A stretch of 64,000 nucleotides of DNA from Streptomyces qinglanensis (lineage in GTDB: Bacteria > Actinomycetota > Actinomycetes > Streptomycetales > Streptomycetaceae). The notes beneath the pieces were generated by a model. That model did no database searches and had not been told where the DNA came from. It saw only the letters and a program-made list of their open reading frames with translations. Of this stretch, positions 1 to 7,422 are shown piece after piece. The stretch spans positions 115,571-179,570 of the forward strand of contig NZ_FOGO01000016.1 of assembly GCF_900111245.1 (NCBI RefSeq), written 5' to 3'. Each line of letters begins with the position of its first letter. The stretch's first letter is position 1. The translations under genes and the position numbers were made by a program.

Positions 1-780
1 TACGGCCCGCTGGGAACGGCCCTGGTCATCATCCCGACCTACGACGAGGCCGACAACATCCGGCCCGTCGTCTCCCGGGTGCGCGAGGCGGTGCCCGAGG
101 CGCACGTCCTCGTCGCGGACGACAACAGCCCCGACGGCACCGGGAAGATCGCCGACGAGCTGGCGGCCGAGGACGGCCACGTCCACGTCCTGCACCGCAA
201 GGGCAAGGAAGGGCTCGGCGCGGCCTATCTTGCGGGCTTCCGCTGGGGCATCGACAACGGCTACGGCGTCCTGATCGAGATGGACGCGGACGGCTCCCAC
301 CCGCCCGAGGAGCTGCCCCGGCTGCTGACCGCGCTGGGCGGCGCCGACCTGGTGATCGGCTCGCGCTGGGTGCCGGGCGGCCGGATCGTCAACTGGCCCA
401 AGTCCCGGGAGTTCCTCTCCCGCGGCGCCAGCACCTACTCGCGGCTGCTCCTGGACGTCGACGTACGGGACGTGACGGCGGGCTTCCGGGCCTTCCGCAA
501 GGAGACCCTGGAGGGCATCGGCCTGGACTCCATCGCCTCCCAGGGCTACTGCTTCCAGGTGGACCTCACCCGCCGCACGGTGCACGCCGGATACCACGTG
601 GTGGAGGTCCCGATCACCTTCGTCGAGCGCGAGCGCGGCGACTCCAAGATGAGCCGGGACATCATGGCCGAGGCGCTCTGGCGGATCGCCGCCTGGGGGG
701 TCGAGGGCCGGGTCAAGAAGGTCCTCGGCCGAGCGGAGCAGCGCAGGGGCGGCGACGGGGACGGCCGCCCGCCGAGCTGA
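1..780 (+). CDS. ppm1: Polyprenol monophosphomannose synthase (GT2 family), 5'-truncated by the window edge
   Basis: This glycosyltransferase family moves mannose from GDP-mannose to polyprenyl phosphate on the cytoplasmic face of the membrane, making the lipid donor for protein O-mannosylation and lipoglycans. The frame is open from base 1 and starts inside the GT2 fold (LVIIPTYDEADNI), so the start codon lies upstream. A DxD-type metal/nucleotide motif is visible in EMDADGSHPPE near bases 277-310, followed by the usual VIGSRWVPGG and TAGFRAF stretches. About 259 residues are present and there is no C-terminal membrane domain, as in the soluble catalytic half (Ppm1) of actinobacteria. The next gene starts 35 bases later on the same strand, so the two may be cotranscribed. 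The family call is firm; the exact acceptor is inferred. Confidence 0.88.
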   Translation, partial: YGPLGTALVIIPTYDEADNIRPVVSRVREAVPEAHVLVADDNSPDGTGKIADELAAEDGHVHVLHRKGKEGLGAAYLAGFRWGIDNGYGVLIEMDADGSHPPEELPRLLTALGGADLVIGSRWVPGGRIVNWPKSREFLSRGASTYSRLLLDVDVRDVTAGFRAFRKETLEGIGLDSIASQGYCFQVDLTRRTVHAGYHVVEVPITFVERERGDSKMSRDIMAEALWRIAAWGVEGRVKKVLGRAEQRRGGDGDGRPPS

Positions 781-815
781 TCCCGGGCCTACGCGGCAGC
801 AGGCACACTGGAAGC

Positions 816-1502
816 ATGACGACGCGCGCACCCTTTTCCCACGGACTTCCGCACGGACCCGGGAGACAGGAGCCCGGCGGCGCAGCCGGCGGCCCGGGTG
901 GCGGGACGCGTTCCGAAGGGGGCCCGCAGCCCCGGCGGAACCGGCCGAGGGGCCGCACCCTGCTGCCGCTGGCGGTCGCGCTGTGGGCGGTTCTGGAGAT
1001 CTGGCTGCTGACCCTGCTGGGTCAGGCCGCAGGCGGGTTCACGGTCTTCCTGGTGCTGGCCGGCGGCTTCGTGCTCGGCGCCGCGGTGATCAAGCGAGCC
1101 GGGCGCCGCGCCTGGCGCAACCTCGCCGAGACCGTCCAGCGTGCCCAGGACCAGGCACGTACCGGAGCCGAGCCCTCCGGTGAGGCCGCTGCGGAGGGCC
1201 GGGGCGGCAACGGGACGGCCATGCTGGGCGGGCTGCTGCTGATGATCCCCGGGCTGCTCTCGGACGCGGTCGGGCTGCTGCTGGTCCTCCCGCCGACGGG
1301 CAAGCTGCTGCGCGGCGCGGTGCAGCGCTCCCTGGACCGCCGCAGCGGCTTTGCGCCCGGCACCCTGGGCGACGCCTACCAGCAGGCGCGCACGGCCGAG
1401 CAGCAGGTGCGGATGCACCGCCCGGACGGCAAGGTCGTCCAGGGCGAGGTCGTCCGCGACGACGAGCCACAGGAGCGCGAAGGCGGGCAGAGCGGAAGCT
1501 GA
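816..1502 (+). CDS. fxsA: FxsA family membrane protein
   Basis: A 228-residue protein with an FxsA domain. The E. coli member is an inner-membrane protein that relieves phage F exclusion when overproduced; its normal role is unknown. After a Gly/Pro-rich N-terminal tail of about 45 residues there is a hydrophobic hairpin (around residues 50-90, LAVALWAVLEIWLLTLL then GFTVFLVLAGGFVLGAAVI). Further on comes the signature region with a third membrane segment (LGGLLLMIPGLLSDAVGLLLVLPP, about residues 135-158). The C-terminal tail is charged and cytoplasmic-looking. The ATG at 816 follows a GGAAG ribosome site. It sits directly behind the mannosyltransferase gene and ends at a repeat-rich spacer with a strong terminator. 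Confidence in the family is good; a function cannot be given. Confidence 0.85.
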   Translation: MTTRAPFSHGLPHGPGRQEPGGAAGGPGGGTRSEGGPQPRRNRPRGRTLLPLAVALWAVLEIWLLTLLGQAAGGFTVFLVLAGGFVLGAAVIKRAGRRAWRNLAETVQRAQDQARTGAEPSGEAAAEGRGGNGTAMLGGLLLMIPGLLSDAVGLLLVLPPTGKLLRGAVQRSLDRRSGFAPGTLGDAYQQARTAEQQVRMHRPDGKVVQGEVVRDDEPQEREGGQSGS

Positions 1503-1608
1503 TCGCCGCTCGCGCGCCCCTCTCGCGAGACACGCGCCGGTGCTCGCGCGGCTCGGGGAGCGCGCAGAAGTCCTGGCACGTGCAGGAAGACGCCCGGGCG
1601 TCCGCGAA

Positions 1609-1693
1609 GGCCCCGGCCGTCCCGGAGGCCCCGGCCGTCCCGGAGGGTCCCGGTGAACGGGGCGCAAGAGAGTCCCGGTGAACGCGCAAGAGG
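1609..1693. repeat. Short tandem repeats in the fxsA-rbpA spacer
   Basis: Two perfect tandem copies of an 18-base unit (GGCCCCGGCCGTCCCGGA) occupy 1609-1644. They are followed by two imperfect copies of a unit starting GTCCCGGTGAACG, at 1647-1670 and 1673-1693. They lie just before the convergent terminator and encode nothing recognisable. Replication-slippage products are the simplest explanation. Confidence 0.7.
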
Positions 1694-1729
1694 GCCCCGG
1701 CCACGCTGTGAACTGCGTGGCCGGGGCCC
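1692..1729. terminator. Bidirectional terminator between fxsA and rbpA
   Basis: A perfect 15-base-pair stem, GGGCCCCGGCCACGC (1692-1706) with GCGTGGCCGGGGCCC (1715-1729), closes an 8-base loop. It sits between the convergent ends of fxsA and rbpA, as expected for a shared intrinsic terminator in a high-GC genome, where a U-tract is often absent. Confidence 0.85.
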
Positions 1730-1767
1730 TCCTGCTGCGCTCCGGAACTCTCAGGAGCGCAGGGTCG

Positions 1768-2154
1768 TCAGGCGGACTTGCGCTTGTTCCCGCCGTCGTC
1801 TCGGGGGTGCACCGCGAGGTTCATGGTGCCGGAGCGCAGCACGGCGAGCCGCTCGGCGAGAACTTCCTCGAGCTCCTCACGGGTACGCCGCTCCATGAGC
1901 ATGTCCCAGTGCGTGCGCGCGGGCTTGCCCTTCTTCTCCTCCGGACCCTCGCCGTCCACCAGGAGTGCCTGTGCACCGCACACCTTGCACTCCCACTCGG
2001 ACGGAATCTCGGCCTCTACCGAGAACGGCATCTCGAAACGATGTCCGTTCTGGCATGCGTACTCCACGGCCTGGCGCGGGGCCAGGTCGATGCCGCGGTC
2101 GGTCTCGTAGCTGGTCACCACGAGTCGCGTGCCGCGAAGAGCTCGCTCACTCAT
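1768..2154 (-). CDS. rbpA: RNA polymerase-binding protein RbpA
   Basis: RbpA is an actinobacterial transcription factor that binds RNA polymerase and the principal sigma factor, stabilises the open complex and affects basal rifampicin tolerance. The 128-residue product carries the expected parts in order. These are the N-terminal tail, the zinc-binding core (ACQNGHRFEMPF and WECKVCG), the basic linker (KKGKPARTHWDMLMERRT) and the C-terminal sigma-interacting helix (EELEEVLAERLAVLRSG). The ATG at 2154 was chosen over an upstream ATG at 2184 because it follows a GGGAGG ribosome site and gives the conserved MSERALRG start. A near-perfect sigma-R promoter lies about 60 bases upstream and a strong terminator follows the stop. 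Sigma-R control of rbpA is established in S. coelicolor; here it is inferred from the promoter match. Confidence 0.95.
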   Translation of the reverse strand: MSERALRGTRLVVTSYETDRGIDLAPRQAVEYACQNGHRFEMPFSVEAEIPSEWECKVCGAQALLVDGEGPEEKKGKPARTHWDMLMERRTREELEEVLAERLAVLRSGTMNLAVHPRDDGGNKRKSA

Positions 2155-2216
2155 GAATTCGTGCCTCCCGGGCTGGTCGCCCACAGGACAGGTGTCGCTG
2201 TCGTCGTCATCCGGTC

Positions 2217-2242
2217 AACGTCCGGCTGCCGGTGAAGATTCC
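2217..2242 (-). promoter_or_regulatory. Sigma-R type promoter of rbpA
   Basis: On the minus strand GGAAT (2242-2238) is separated by exactly 18 bases from GTT (2219-2217), the GGAAT-N18-GTT consensus of the thiol-stress sigma factor SigR. It is 62 bases upstream of the rbpA start codon, so transcription would begin a few bases downstream of the GTT and leave a leader of about 55 bases. Confidence 0.8.
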
Positions 2243-2462
2243 CGCAATCGGGAGATCGCCCACCCTTCACGCACCTCCAACCTGACGGAAGGCTGCGCGC
2301 CGCTGCTTCGTGCCGCCGCTTCGTTGATCTGCGGTACCCGCCGGTGACCGGTTTGTCACAATTGGCAGAAGATGTCACCCACTGTTCGCATCTCTTCGGC
2401 GCGCAGTAACGGTCCATCCCGGTGGGCCAAAGGCGTACACTACCGGTCCGGCACCCACACGT

Positions 2463-3857
2463 CTAAATCCGGTCCGGAGCGACGTTGCCCACTGCCGCCG
2501 CCGCTCGCTGTACGGGTACCCGCAGCAGCAGTACGAAACCGAGCGCGAAGAAGACCACCAGCGACAGGATCGCGTTCCGGTAGTCCCCCGAGAGCTGGTA
2601 CGCCAGCCCGAACACCAGCGGTCCCAGCCAACTGGTGCCGCGGTCGCTGATCTCGTACAGCGCGAAGTACTCCGCCTCCTTGCCGGCCGGCACCAGGTGC
2701 GAGAAGAGCGAGCGGGACAGCGCCTGACTGCCGCCCAGCACCAGGCCGATGCCCACCGCGAGCGCGTAGAACCACAGCGGGTCCTCCCGCGGCAGGAAGT
2801 ATCCCGCGCTCACCGTCGCGGTCCACGCCACCAGCGACCCCAGGATGGTCCGCTTGGCTCCGTAGCGGGCGGCGAGCCGGCCCAGCAGCAGCGCGCCCGC
2901 CACCGCCAGGACCTGCACCAGCAGGATGGCGCCGATCAGCGTCGTCTGATCCAGGCCCAGCGCCTCCGATCCGTAGACCGACGCCTGGGTGATCACCGTC
3001 TGGATGCCGTCGTTGTAGAGCAGGTAGGCCAGCAGGAACAGCAGCGTGAGCGGATAGCGGCGCAACTGGCGGAACGTTCCGGCCAACTGGCGGAACCCCT
3101 GCCCGGGTCCGCTGCGCCCGGAGCCCGCCGCCGGGCGCACTGCCGGGCGCTCCCGCAGCCGCAGCAGCGGTACGACAGTGAAGACGGCCCACCACACCCC
3201 GGCGGAGGACAGGCAGATCCGCACCGCCGTCGACTCCGCGACGCCCAGCGCCTCGTGCCCCAGGAACAGCCCGAGGTTCGCGACCAGGACCAGCGCGCCC
3301 GACCCGTAACCGAAGGCCCAGCCGCGCGAGGAGACCGCGTCGCGCTCCTCGGGCGGGGCTATCTGCGGCAGGAAGGCGTGGTACAGCACGATGGAGACGG
3401 CGTAGCTGACGTTCGCCACCACCAGCAGCACGCCGCCCAGCAGATACCGGTCGCCGTCCAGGAAGTACATCCCGGTGGTCGCCCCGGCACCCAGGTAGGC
3501 GGCGGCACCCAGCAGCGGCTTCTTGCGCCCCGTGCGGTCGGCGAAGGCCGCCGCCAGCGGCATCACCAGCACCGACAGCAGGACGGAGGCCGAGACCGCG
3601 TACGGGAAGAAGGAACCGGCCCGCACCGGGATGCCCAGCGGGTGCACATAGCCGTCCGCGTCCGCGGCGGCCTCGGTGACCGAGGTCAGATACGGGCCGA
3701 GGAAAACGGTCAGCACACTCGTGGAGAACACGGAGTTCGCCCAGTCGTAGAAATACCAGCCACGCTGTTCGCGGCGGCGCTCCCGCAGCGGGGCCGCGTC
3801 CCCGGATCCCGTGCCCTCCTGCGGCGCCCGCGGCGCATCCGGTGCGACCGTTCCCAT
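2463..3857 (-). CDS. MFS transporter, UMF1/Atg22-like
   Basis: A 464-residue integral membrane transporter of the major facilitator superfamily with about twelve predicted helices. The N-terminal signature WYFYDWANSVFSTSVLT, with the Asp-Trp-Ala-Asn core, is typical of the UMF1/Atg22-like branch. The inter-helix motif ADRTGRKKP (after the second or third helix) and a second RLAARYGAKR copy in the other half are the usual MFS loop 2-3 and 8-9 motifs. The ATG at 3857 follows a GGGGAGGAA ribosome site. The gene is monocistronic or leads toward rbpA on the same strand, with about 308 bases between its stop and the rbpA start. Substrate is unknown; vacuolar amino-acid efflux of yeast Atg22 is only a distant analogy. 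Confidence 0.82.
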   Translation of the reverse strand: MGTVAPDAPRAPQEGTGSGDAAPLRERRREQRGWYFYDWANSVFSTSVLTVFLGPYLTSVTEAAADADGYVHPLGIPVRAGSFFPYAVSASVLLSVLVMPLAAAFADRTGRKKPLLGAAAYLGAGATTGMYFLDGDRYLLGGVLLVVANVSYAVSIVLYHAFLPQIAPPEERDAVSSRGWAFGYGSGALVLVANLGLFLGHEALGVAESTAVRICLSSAGVWWAVFTVVPLLRLRERPAVRPAAGSGRSGPGQGFRQLAGTFRQLRRYPLTLLFLLAYLLYNDGIQTVITQASVYGSEALGLDQTTLIGAILLVQVLAVAGALLLGRLAARYGAKRTILGSLVAWTATVSAGYFLPREDPLWFYALAVGIGLVLGGSQALSRSLFSHLVPAGKEAEYFALYEISDRGTSWLGPLVFGLAYQLSGDYRNAILSLVVFFALGFVLLLRVPVQRAAAAVGNVAPDRI

Positions 3858-4016
3858 CCCCGTTCCTCCCCGTCGGCCCGCCGTGCGGGTTCCTGACCGG
3901 CGGCGCGGGGGCCGAGCGCCTGCACCGCCGGTGCCGGGAGACTACAGCCCGTCGTGGGCGGTCCGGTGTGCCGCCGGGGACGCGGTGCGGGGCCGGTGCC
4001 GTCCGGGCGGCGCGGT

Positions 4017-4808
4017 TCAGTCCGGGGGCCAGGAGCCCCGTGCGTCCAGCACCTCGCGCAGCATCTCCAACTCGTCGGTCATGATCCCGTCCACGCCCAG
4101 GTCCAGCAGCGCCGCGGCGCGGACGGGGTCGTTCACCGTCCAGACGTGCACCCGCAGGCCCCGCGCGTGCGCCGCCCGCACGAAGGCGCGGTCCACCACC
4201 CGGACCGGCCCGTGCCGTTCGGGCACCTGCGCGCATCCGGCGCCGGACGGCAGCCGCCACGGGAGCCGGCAGGAGCGCAGCCGCAGCGCGAGCACTCCGC
4301 GGGTGCCCAGCGAGGTCAGCAGCCGCGGCCCCGCCAGTGCCCGCGCCCGGGCCACCCGCGCCTCGGCGAAGGCGCCCACACACACCCGGTCCCATGCGTT
4401 CTCGGCCGCCAGCAGCTCCAGCAGCGGGGCGAGCGCCCCGTCCGACTTCACGTCGATGTTCCAGCGCGCACCGGGGAACGAGCGCAGCAGGTCGGCGAGG
4501 AGCGGGACCGGCTCGCGCCCGGCCACGCGCGCCCGGCTCACCTCGGCCCAGCTCAGCTCCGCGAGGCGGCCCCCGCTGCCGGTGGTGCGGTCCAGGGTGG
4601 TGTCGTGGAAGGCCACCAGGGCGCCGTCCGCCGTGGTGTGCACGTCCGTCTCCAGGTAGCGGTAGCCCAGCTCCACCGCACGGGCGAAGGCCGCGTGGGT
4701 GTTCTCCAGGCCGGCCGCCGCGCCGCCGCGGTGCGCGAAGGCCAGCGGCACGGCCGAGTCCAGGAAGGGGTGGCCGGGGCGGCCGCGGGGATCTCTCGCT
4801 CTCGTCAC
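4017..4808 (-). CDS. Glycerophosphodiester phosphodiesterase
   Basis: This enzyme class hydrolyses glycerophosphodiesters to sn-glycerol 3-phosphate and an alcohol, recycling phospholipid headgroups. The GDPD signature is complete: AFAHRGG near the N-terminus, GLENTHAAFARAVELG, LETDVHTTADGALVAFHDTTLDRTTG. A C-terminal VWTVNDPVRAAALLDLGVDGIMTDE completes the TIM barrel. The product is 263 residues with no signal peptide, so cytoplasmic. The open frame extends upstream to 5006, but that part is low-complexity and overlaps the next gene. The GTG at 4808 gives a family-length protein starting just before the catalytic HRGG. It sits 40 bases downstream of the yczE-like gene on the same strand and may be cotranscribed with it. 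Substrate range is not visible. Confidence 0.88.
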   Translation of the reverse strand: MTRARDPRGRPGHPFLDSAVPLAFAHRGGAAAGLENTHAAFARAVELGYRYLETDVHTTADGALVAFHDTTLDRTTGSGGRLAELSWAEVSRARVAGREPVPLLADLLRSFPGARWNIDVKSDGALAPLLELLAAENAWDRVCVGAFAEARVARARALAGPRLLTSLGTRGVLALRLRSCRLPWRLPSGAGCAQVPERHGPVRVVDRAFVRAAHARGLRVHVWTVNDPVRAAALLDLGVDGIMTDELEMLREVLDARGSWPPD

Positions 4809-4848
4809 TGCGGCAGTATCGCCGCAGCCGCGCCCGTCCGCCGTCGGC

Positions 4849-5532
4849 TCACCGCCTGCGGTCCGCCGGCGCACCGCCGCGCGCTTCCTTCCTGCCGCCG
4901 CCGGCCACCACGTGCGAGCCCCCGGCGCCGCCCGGCACGGCGAAGAGGCGGAGGAAGAACTGGGCGAGGGGGCCGATCGCCAGCGCGTACAGCACCGTGC
5001 CCGCACCGGCCGAGCCGCCCAGCAGGATGCCGACGACCAGGACCACGAGCTCGATCGCGGTCCGCACCAGCCGGATCGAGCGGCCGGTCACCTTGTGCAG
5101 CCCGGTCATCAGGCCGTCGCGCGGTCCCGGTCCGAACCGGGCCGAGATGTAGAGCCCGGTCGCGGCGCCGTTCAGCACCACGCCGCCCACCAGGAGCGGG
5201 ATCCGGTAGGCCAGCGCCTCCGGGTGCGGGAGCAGCCACAGCGTGGCGTCCATGGACAGGCCCACCAGGAAGACGTTGGAGACGGTGCCCAGGCCCGGGC
5301 GCTCGCGCAGCGGCCACCACAGCAGCAGCACCGCGGCCCCGGCGATGATCGCCACGGTGCCGATGGACAGTCCGGTGTGCTCGGCTACGCCCTGGTGGAG
5401 GACGTCCCAGGGGTCCAGCCCCAGCCCCGCGCGCACCATCAGCGCCGCACTCGCCCCGTACAGCACCAGACCCACGTAGAGCTGCGTGAGCCGACGGACC
5501 AGATGCCTGTCAGAACCCCTCGAATGGGACAA
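4849..5532 (-). CDS. YczE/YitT-like integral membrane protein
   Basis: A 227-residue membrane protein with about five hydrophobic segments and the conserved YczE features GLGLDPWDVLHQG, SARFGPGPRDGLMTGLHKVTG and RTAIELVVLVVG. The family is thought to transport a small substrate and is commonly paired with MocR-type, PLP-dependent regulators, as it is here with the divergent gene at 5631. The start is uncertain. A TTG at 5532 has an AAGGGG ribosome site about eight bases upstream and begins near the conserved SDRHLVRRLTQLY, so it is preferred over an ATG at 5583, which lacks one. The charged C-terminal tail is not conserved in character. Function is unknown; vitamin B6-related or amino-acid transport are possibilities by context only. 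Confidence 0.78.
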   Translation of the reverse strand: MSHSRGSDRHLVRRLTQLYVGLVLYGASAALMVRAGLGLDPWDVLHQGVAEHTGLSIGTVAIIAGAAVLLLWWPLRERPGLGTVSNVFLVGLSMDATLWLLPHPEALAYRIPLLVGGVVLNGAATGLYISARFGPGPRDGLMTGLHKVTGRSIRLVRTAIELVVLVVGILLGGSAGAGTVLYALAIGPLAQFFLRLFAVPGGAGGSHVVAGGGRKEARGGAPADRRR

Positions 5533-5554
5533 AGATCTACCCCTTCTCGTGTCA

Positions 5555-5609
5555 TTGGACTGTCTCGTGGCACTCTGTGGCATGGAAGCAGGCCATTTGA
5601 ACGGCCAAT
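5555..5609 (+). promoter_or_regulatory. Divergent control region between yczE-like and mocR genes
   Basis: A possible promoter TTGGAC (5555-5560), 17 bases, TGGCAT (5578-5583) points toward the mocR gene. Between and over these lie direct repeats GTGGCA at 5567-5572 and 5577-5582, one helical turn apart, and an inverted pair ATTGG (5554-5558) / CCAAT (5605-5609). MocR-type regulators are known to use direct-repeat half-sites in such intergenic regions, so this is a reasonable but unproven operator. Confidence 0.4.
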
Positions 5610-5630
5610 CCAGGAGAGGTGGACCGCAAG

Positions 5631-7253
5631 ATGGCGCACTGGAACTCCGCCGTGGGGGCCGCTCAGCTCGCGCGGCTCCTCGGCTCGCAGCACAGCGTGC
5701 GACGGGAAGGCCCCGGAGCGGCCCGCCCGACCGCGGCCGCAGCGGACCCGGCAGCCACCGTCGAAACCCCGGGCACGGGCCTCGGCACGCACCCGGCACA
5801 GGCGGTCCGCAAGCTGCCCGCCTACCGCTCGCTGGCCGAGGGGCTGCGGATGCTCGTCCTGGAGGGGCGCATCCCCGTCGCCACCCGGCTGCCCGCCGAG
5901 CGGGAACTGGCCGCGGCCCTCTCGGTCAGCCGCACCACCGTGGCCGCCGCCTTCGAGGCGCTGCGCTCGGACGGGTTCCTGGAGTCCCGCCGGGGCTCGG
6001 GGAGCTGGACGACCGTGCCCGCGGGCAACCCGCTGCCCACCCGCGGCCTCCACCCGCTGCCGCCGGAGAACGAGGGCACCGTCATCGACCTGGGCTGTGC
6101 CGCGCTGCCCGCCCAGCCGGTGATGAACGAGGCGTTCGGCAGCGCCCTGGAGGCGCTCCCGCCGTACGCGCACACCCACGGCGACTACCCGGCCGGGCTG
6201 CCCGTGCTCCGCGAGGCCCTCGCCGAGCGCTACACCGCACTCGGCGTGCCCACGATGCCGCAGCAGATCATGGTCACCACCGGTGCGCTGGGCGGCGTCG
6301 GCGCCCTGACCCGGATGCTGGTGCCGCGCGGCGAGCGCATCGCCGTCGAACACCCCTCGTACGCCAACGTCCTGCAACTCCTGCGCGAGACCGGCGGCCG
6401 GCTCGTCCCCGTCCCCATGGCCGACGACCTGGCCGGCTGGGACCTGCCCACCTGGCACCGCACACTGCGGGAATCCGCACCCCGGCTCGCGTACGTCGTC
6501 GCCGACTTCCACAACCCCACCGGTGCGCTGGCCGGCACCGAGCAGCGCCGCGAACTGGTCGCGGCGGCCCGCGCCTCGGGGACCGTGCTGATCGCCGACG
6601 AGACCATGGCCGACCTGCCGCTGGGCCCGCCCGGCGCCACCGGCACGCCGAGCACCGGCTCCCCGGGCCTGGAGATGCCGCGGCCGATGGCCGCCTTCGA
6701 CCCGGGCGGCTCGGCCGTCATCACGGTCGGCTCCGTGAGCAAGTCCATCTGGGCCGGGATGCGGATCGGCTGGATCCGGGCCGCACCCGAGGTGATCCGC
6801 GGCCTCACCGCCGCGCGCGCCTACGTCGACCTGGGCAGCCCCGTGCTCGAACAGCTCGCCGTGGCCGAACTGCTGAATGGGACGGGCTGGGAGCAGGCCG
6901 TCACCGAGCGCCGGGCCCGGGCCCGGGAGAACCGCGAGTCGCTGACGGCGGCGCTCCGCGACCACCTGCCCGACTGGGAGTTCACCGTCCCGCACGGCGG
7001 CCTCACCCTGTGGGTGCGTACCGGCGGCCTGTCCGGATCCCGGATCGCCGAGGCCGGTGAACGGCTCGGGGTACGTGTGCCCTCCGGGCCGCGGTTCGGG
7101 GTGGACGGCGCCTTCGAGGGATTCGTGCGGCTGCCCTTCACCATCGCCGAACCGCTGGCCCGGGAGGCGGCCTCCCGGCTGGCCGCCGCCGCCGAACTCG
7201 TGCGCTCCGGGGCGCCCACCCCCTCCGACGTGCCGCGTTCCTACGTGGCCTGA
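5631..7253 (+). CDS. MocR-type transcriptional regulator (GntR winged helix + aminotransferase-like domain)
   Basis: A 540-residue chimeric regulator. After an Ala-rich lead of about 55 residues comes a GntR winged helix (LRMLVLEGRIPVATRLPAERELAAALSVSRTTVAAAFEAL). The rest is a fold-type-I aminotransferase domain that in this family binds PLP and senses a ligand instead of catalysing transamination. The PLP lysine is visible in SVSKSIWAG (Lys371), the FHNPTGA and ADETMAD motifs bind the cofactor, and a conserved RIGWIR follows. The ATG at 5631 was preferred to the GTG at 5619, which overlaps the AGGAGAGG ribosome site. It is divergent from the YczE-like gene and probably controls it through the shared intergenic region. 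Related PdxR/GabR members regulate vitamin B6 or amine metabolism; which applies here cannot be told. Confidence 0.88.
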   Translation: MAHWNSAVGAAQLARLLGSQHSVRREGPGAARPTAAAADPAATVETPGTGLGTHPAQAVRKLPAYRSLAEGLRMLVLEGRIPVATRLPAERELAAALSVSRTTVAAAFEALRSDGFLESRRGSGSWTTVPAGNPLPTRGLHPLPPENEGTVIDLGCAALPAQPVMNEAFGSALEALPPYAHTHGDYPAGLPVLREALAERYTALGVPTMPQQIMVTTGALGGVGALTRMLVPRGERIAVEHPSYANVLQLLRETGGRLVPVPMADDLAGWDLPTWHRTLRESAPRLAYVVADFHNPTGALAGTEQRRELVAAARASGTVLIADETMADLPLGPPGATGTPSTGSPGLEMPRPMAAFDPGGSAVITVGSVSKSIWAGMRIGWIRAAPEVIRGLTAARAYVDLGSPVLEQLAVAELLNGTGWEQAVTERRARARENRESLTAALRDHLPDWEFTVPHGGLTLWVRTGGLSGSRIAEAGERLGVRVPSGPRFGVDGAFEGFVRLPFTIAEPLAREAASRLAAAAELVRSGAPTPSDVPRSYVA

Positions 7254-7368
7254 CGCCTCCTCGGCGGACTGCCCCTGCCGCCCTGCGGGAGGGGACGGGC
7301 CCGTGTGCGGGACCGGCGGGTCCTCGCGGCCGGGAGCCGGGACGGAGCTGCCGGGCCTCCTGCTGGAC

Positions 7369-7411
7369 CTGCGAGCCTGCGAGATCTGCGAGGTCCTGCG
7401 AGATCTGCGAG
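7369..7411. repeat. Array of five CTGCGAG repeats beside the FtsK-like gene
   Basis: The heptamer CTGCGAG occurs five times, starting at 7369, 7377, 7386, 7396 and 7405, with spacings of 8, 9, 10 and 9 bases. Part of it is a larger 17-base direct repeat (7376-7392 and 7395-7411). It lies in the gap between the convergent mocR and FtsK-like genes, only 12 bases beyond the latter's stop codon. It is not a convincing hairpin terminator. Confidence 0.75.
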
Positions 7412-7422
7412 ACCGACGGGAC

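Noticed and set aside
7369..7411. CRISPR-like array
   Set aside because: Repeats are only seven bases with 1-3 base gaps; there are no spacers and no cas genes.
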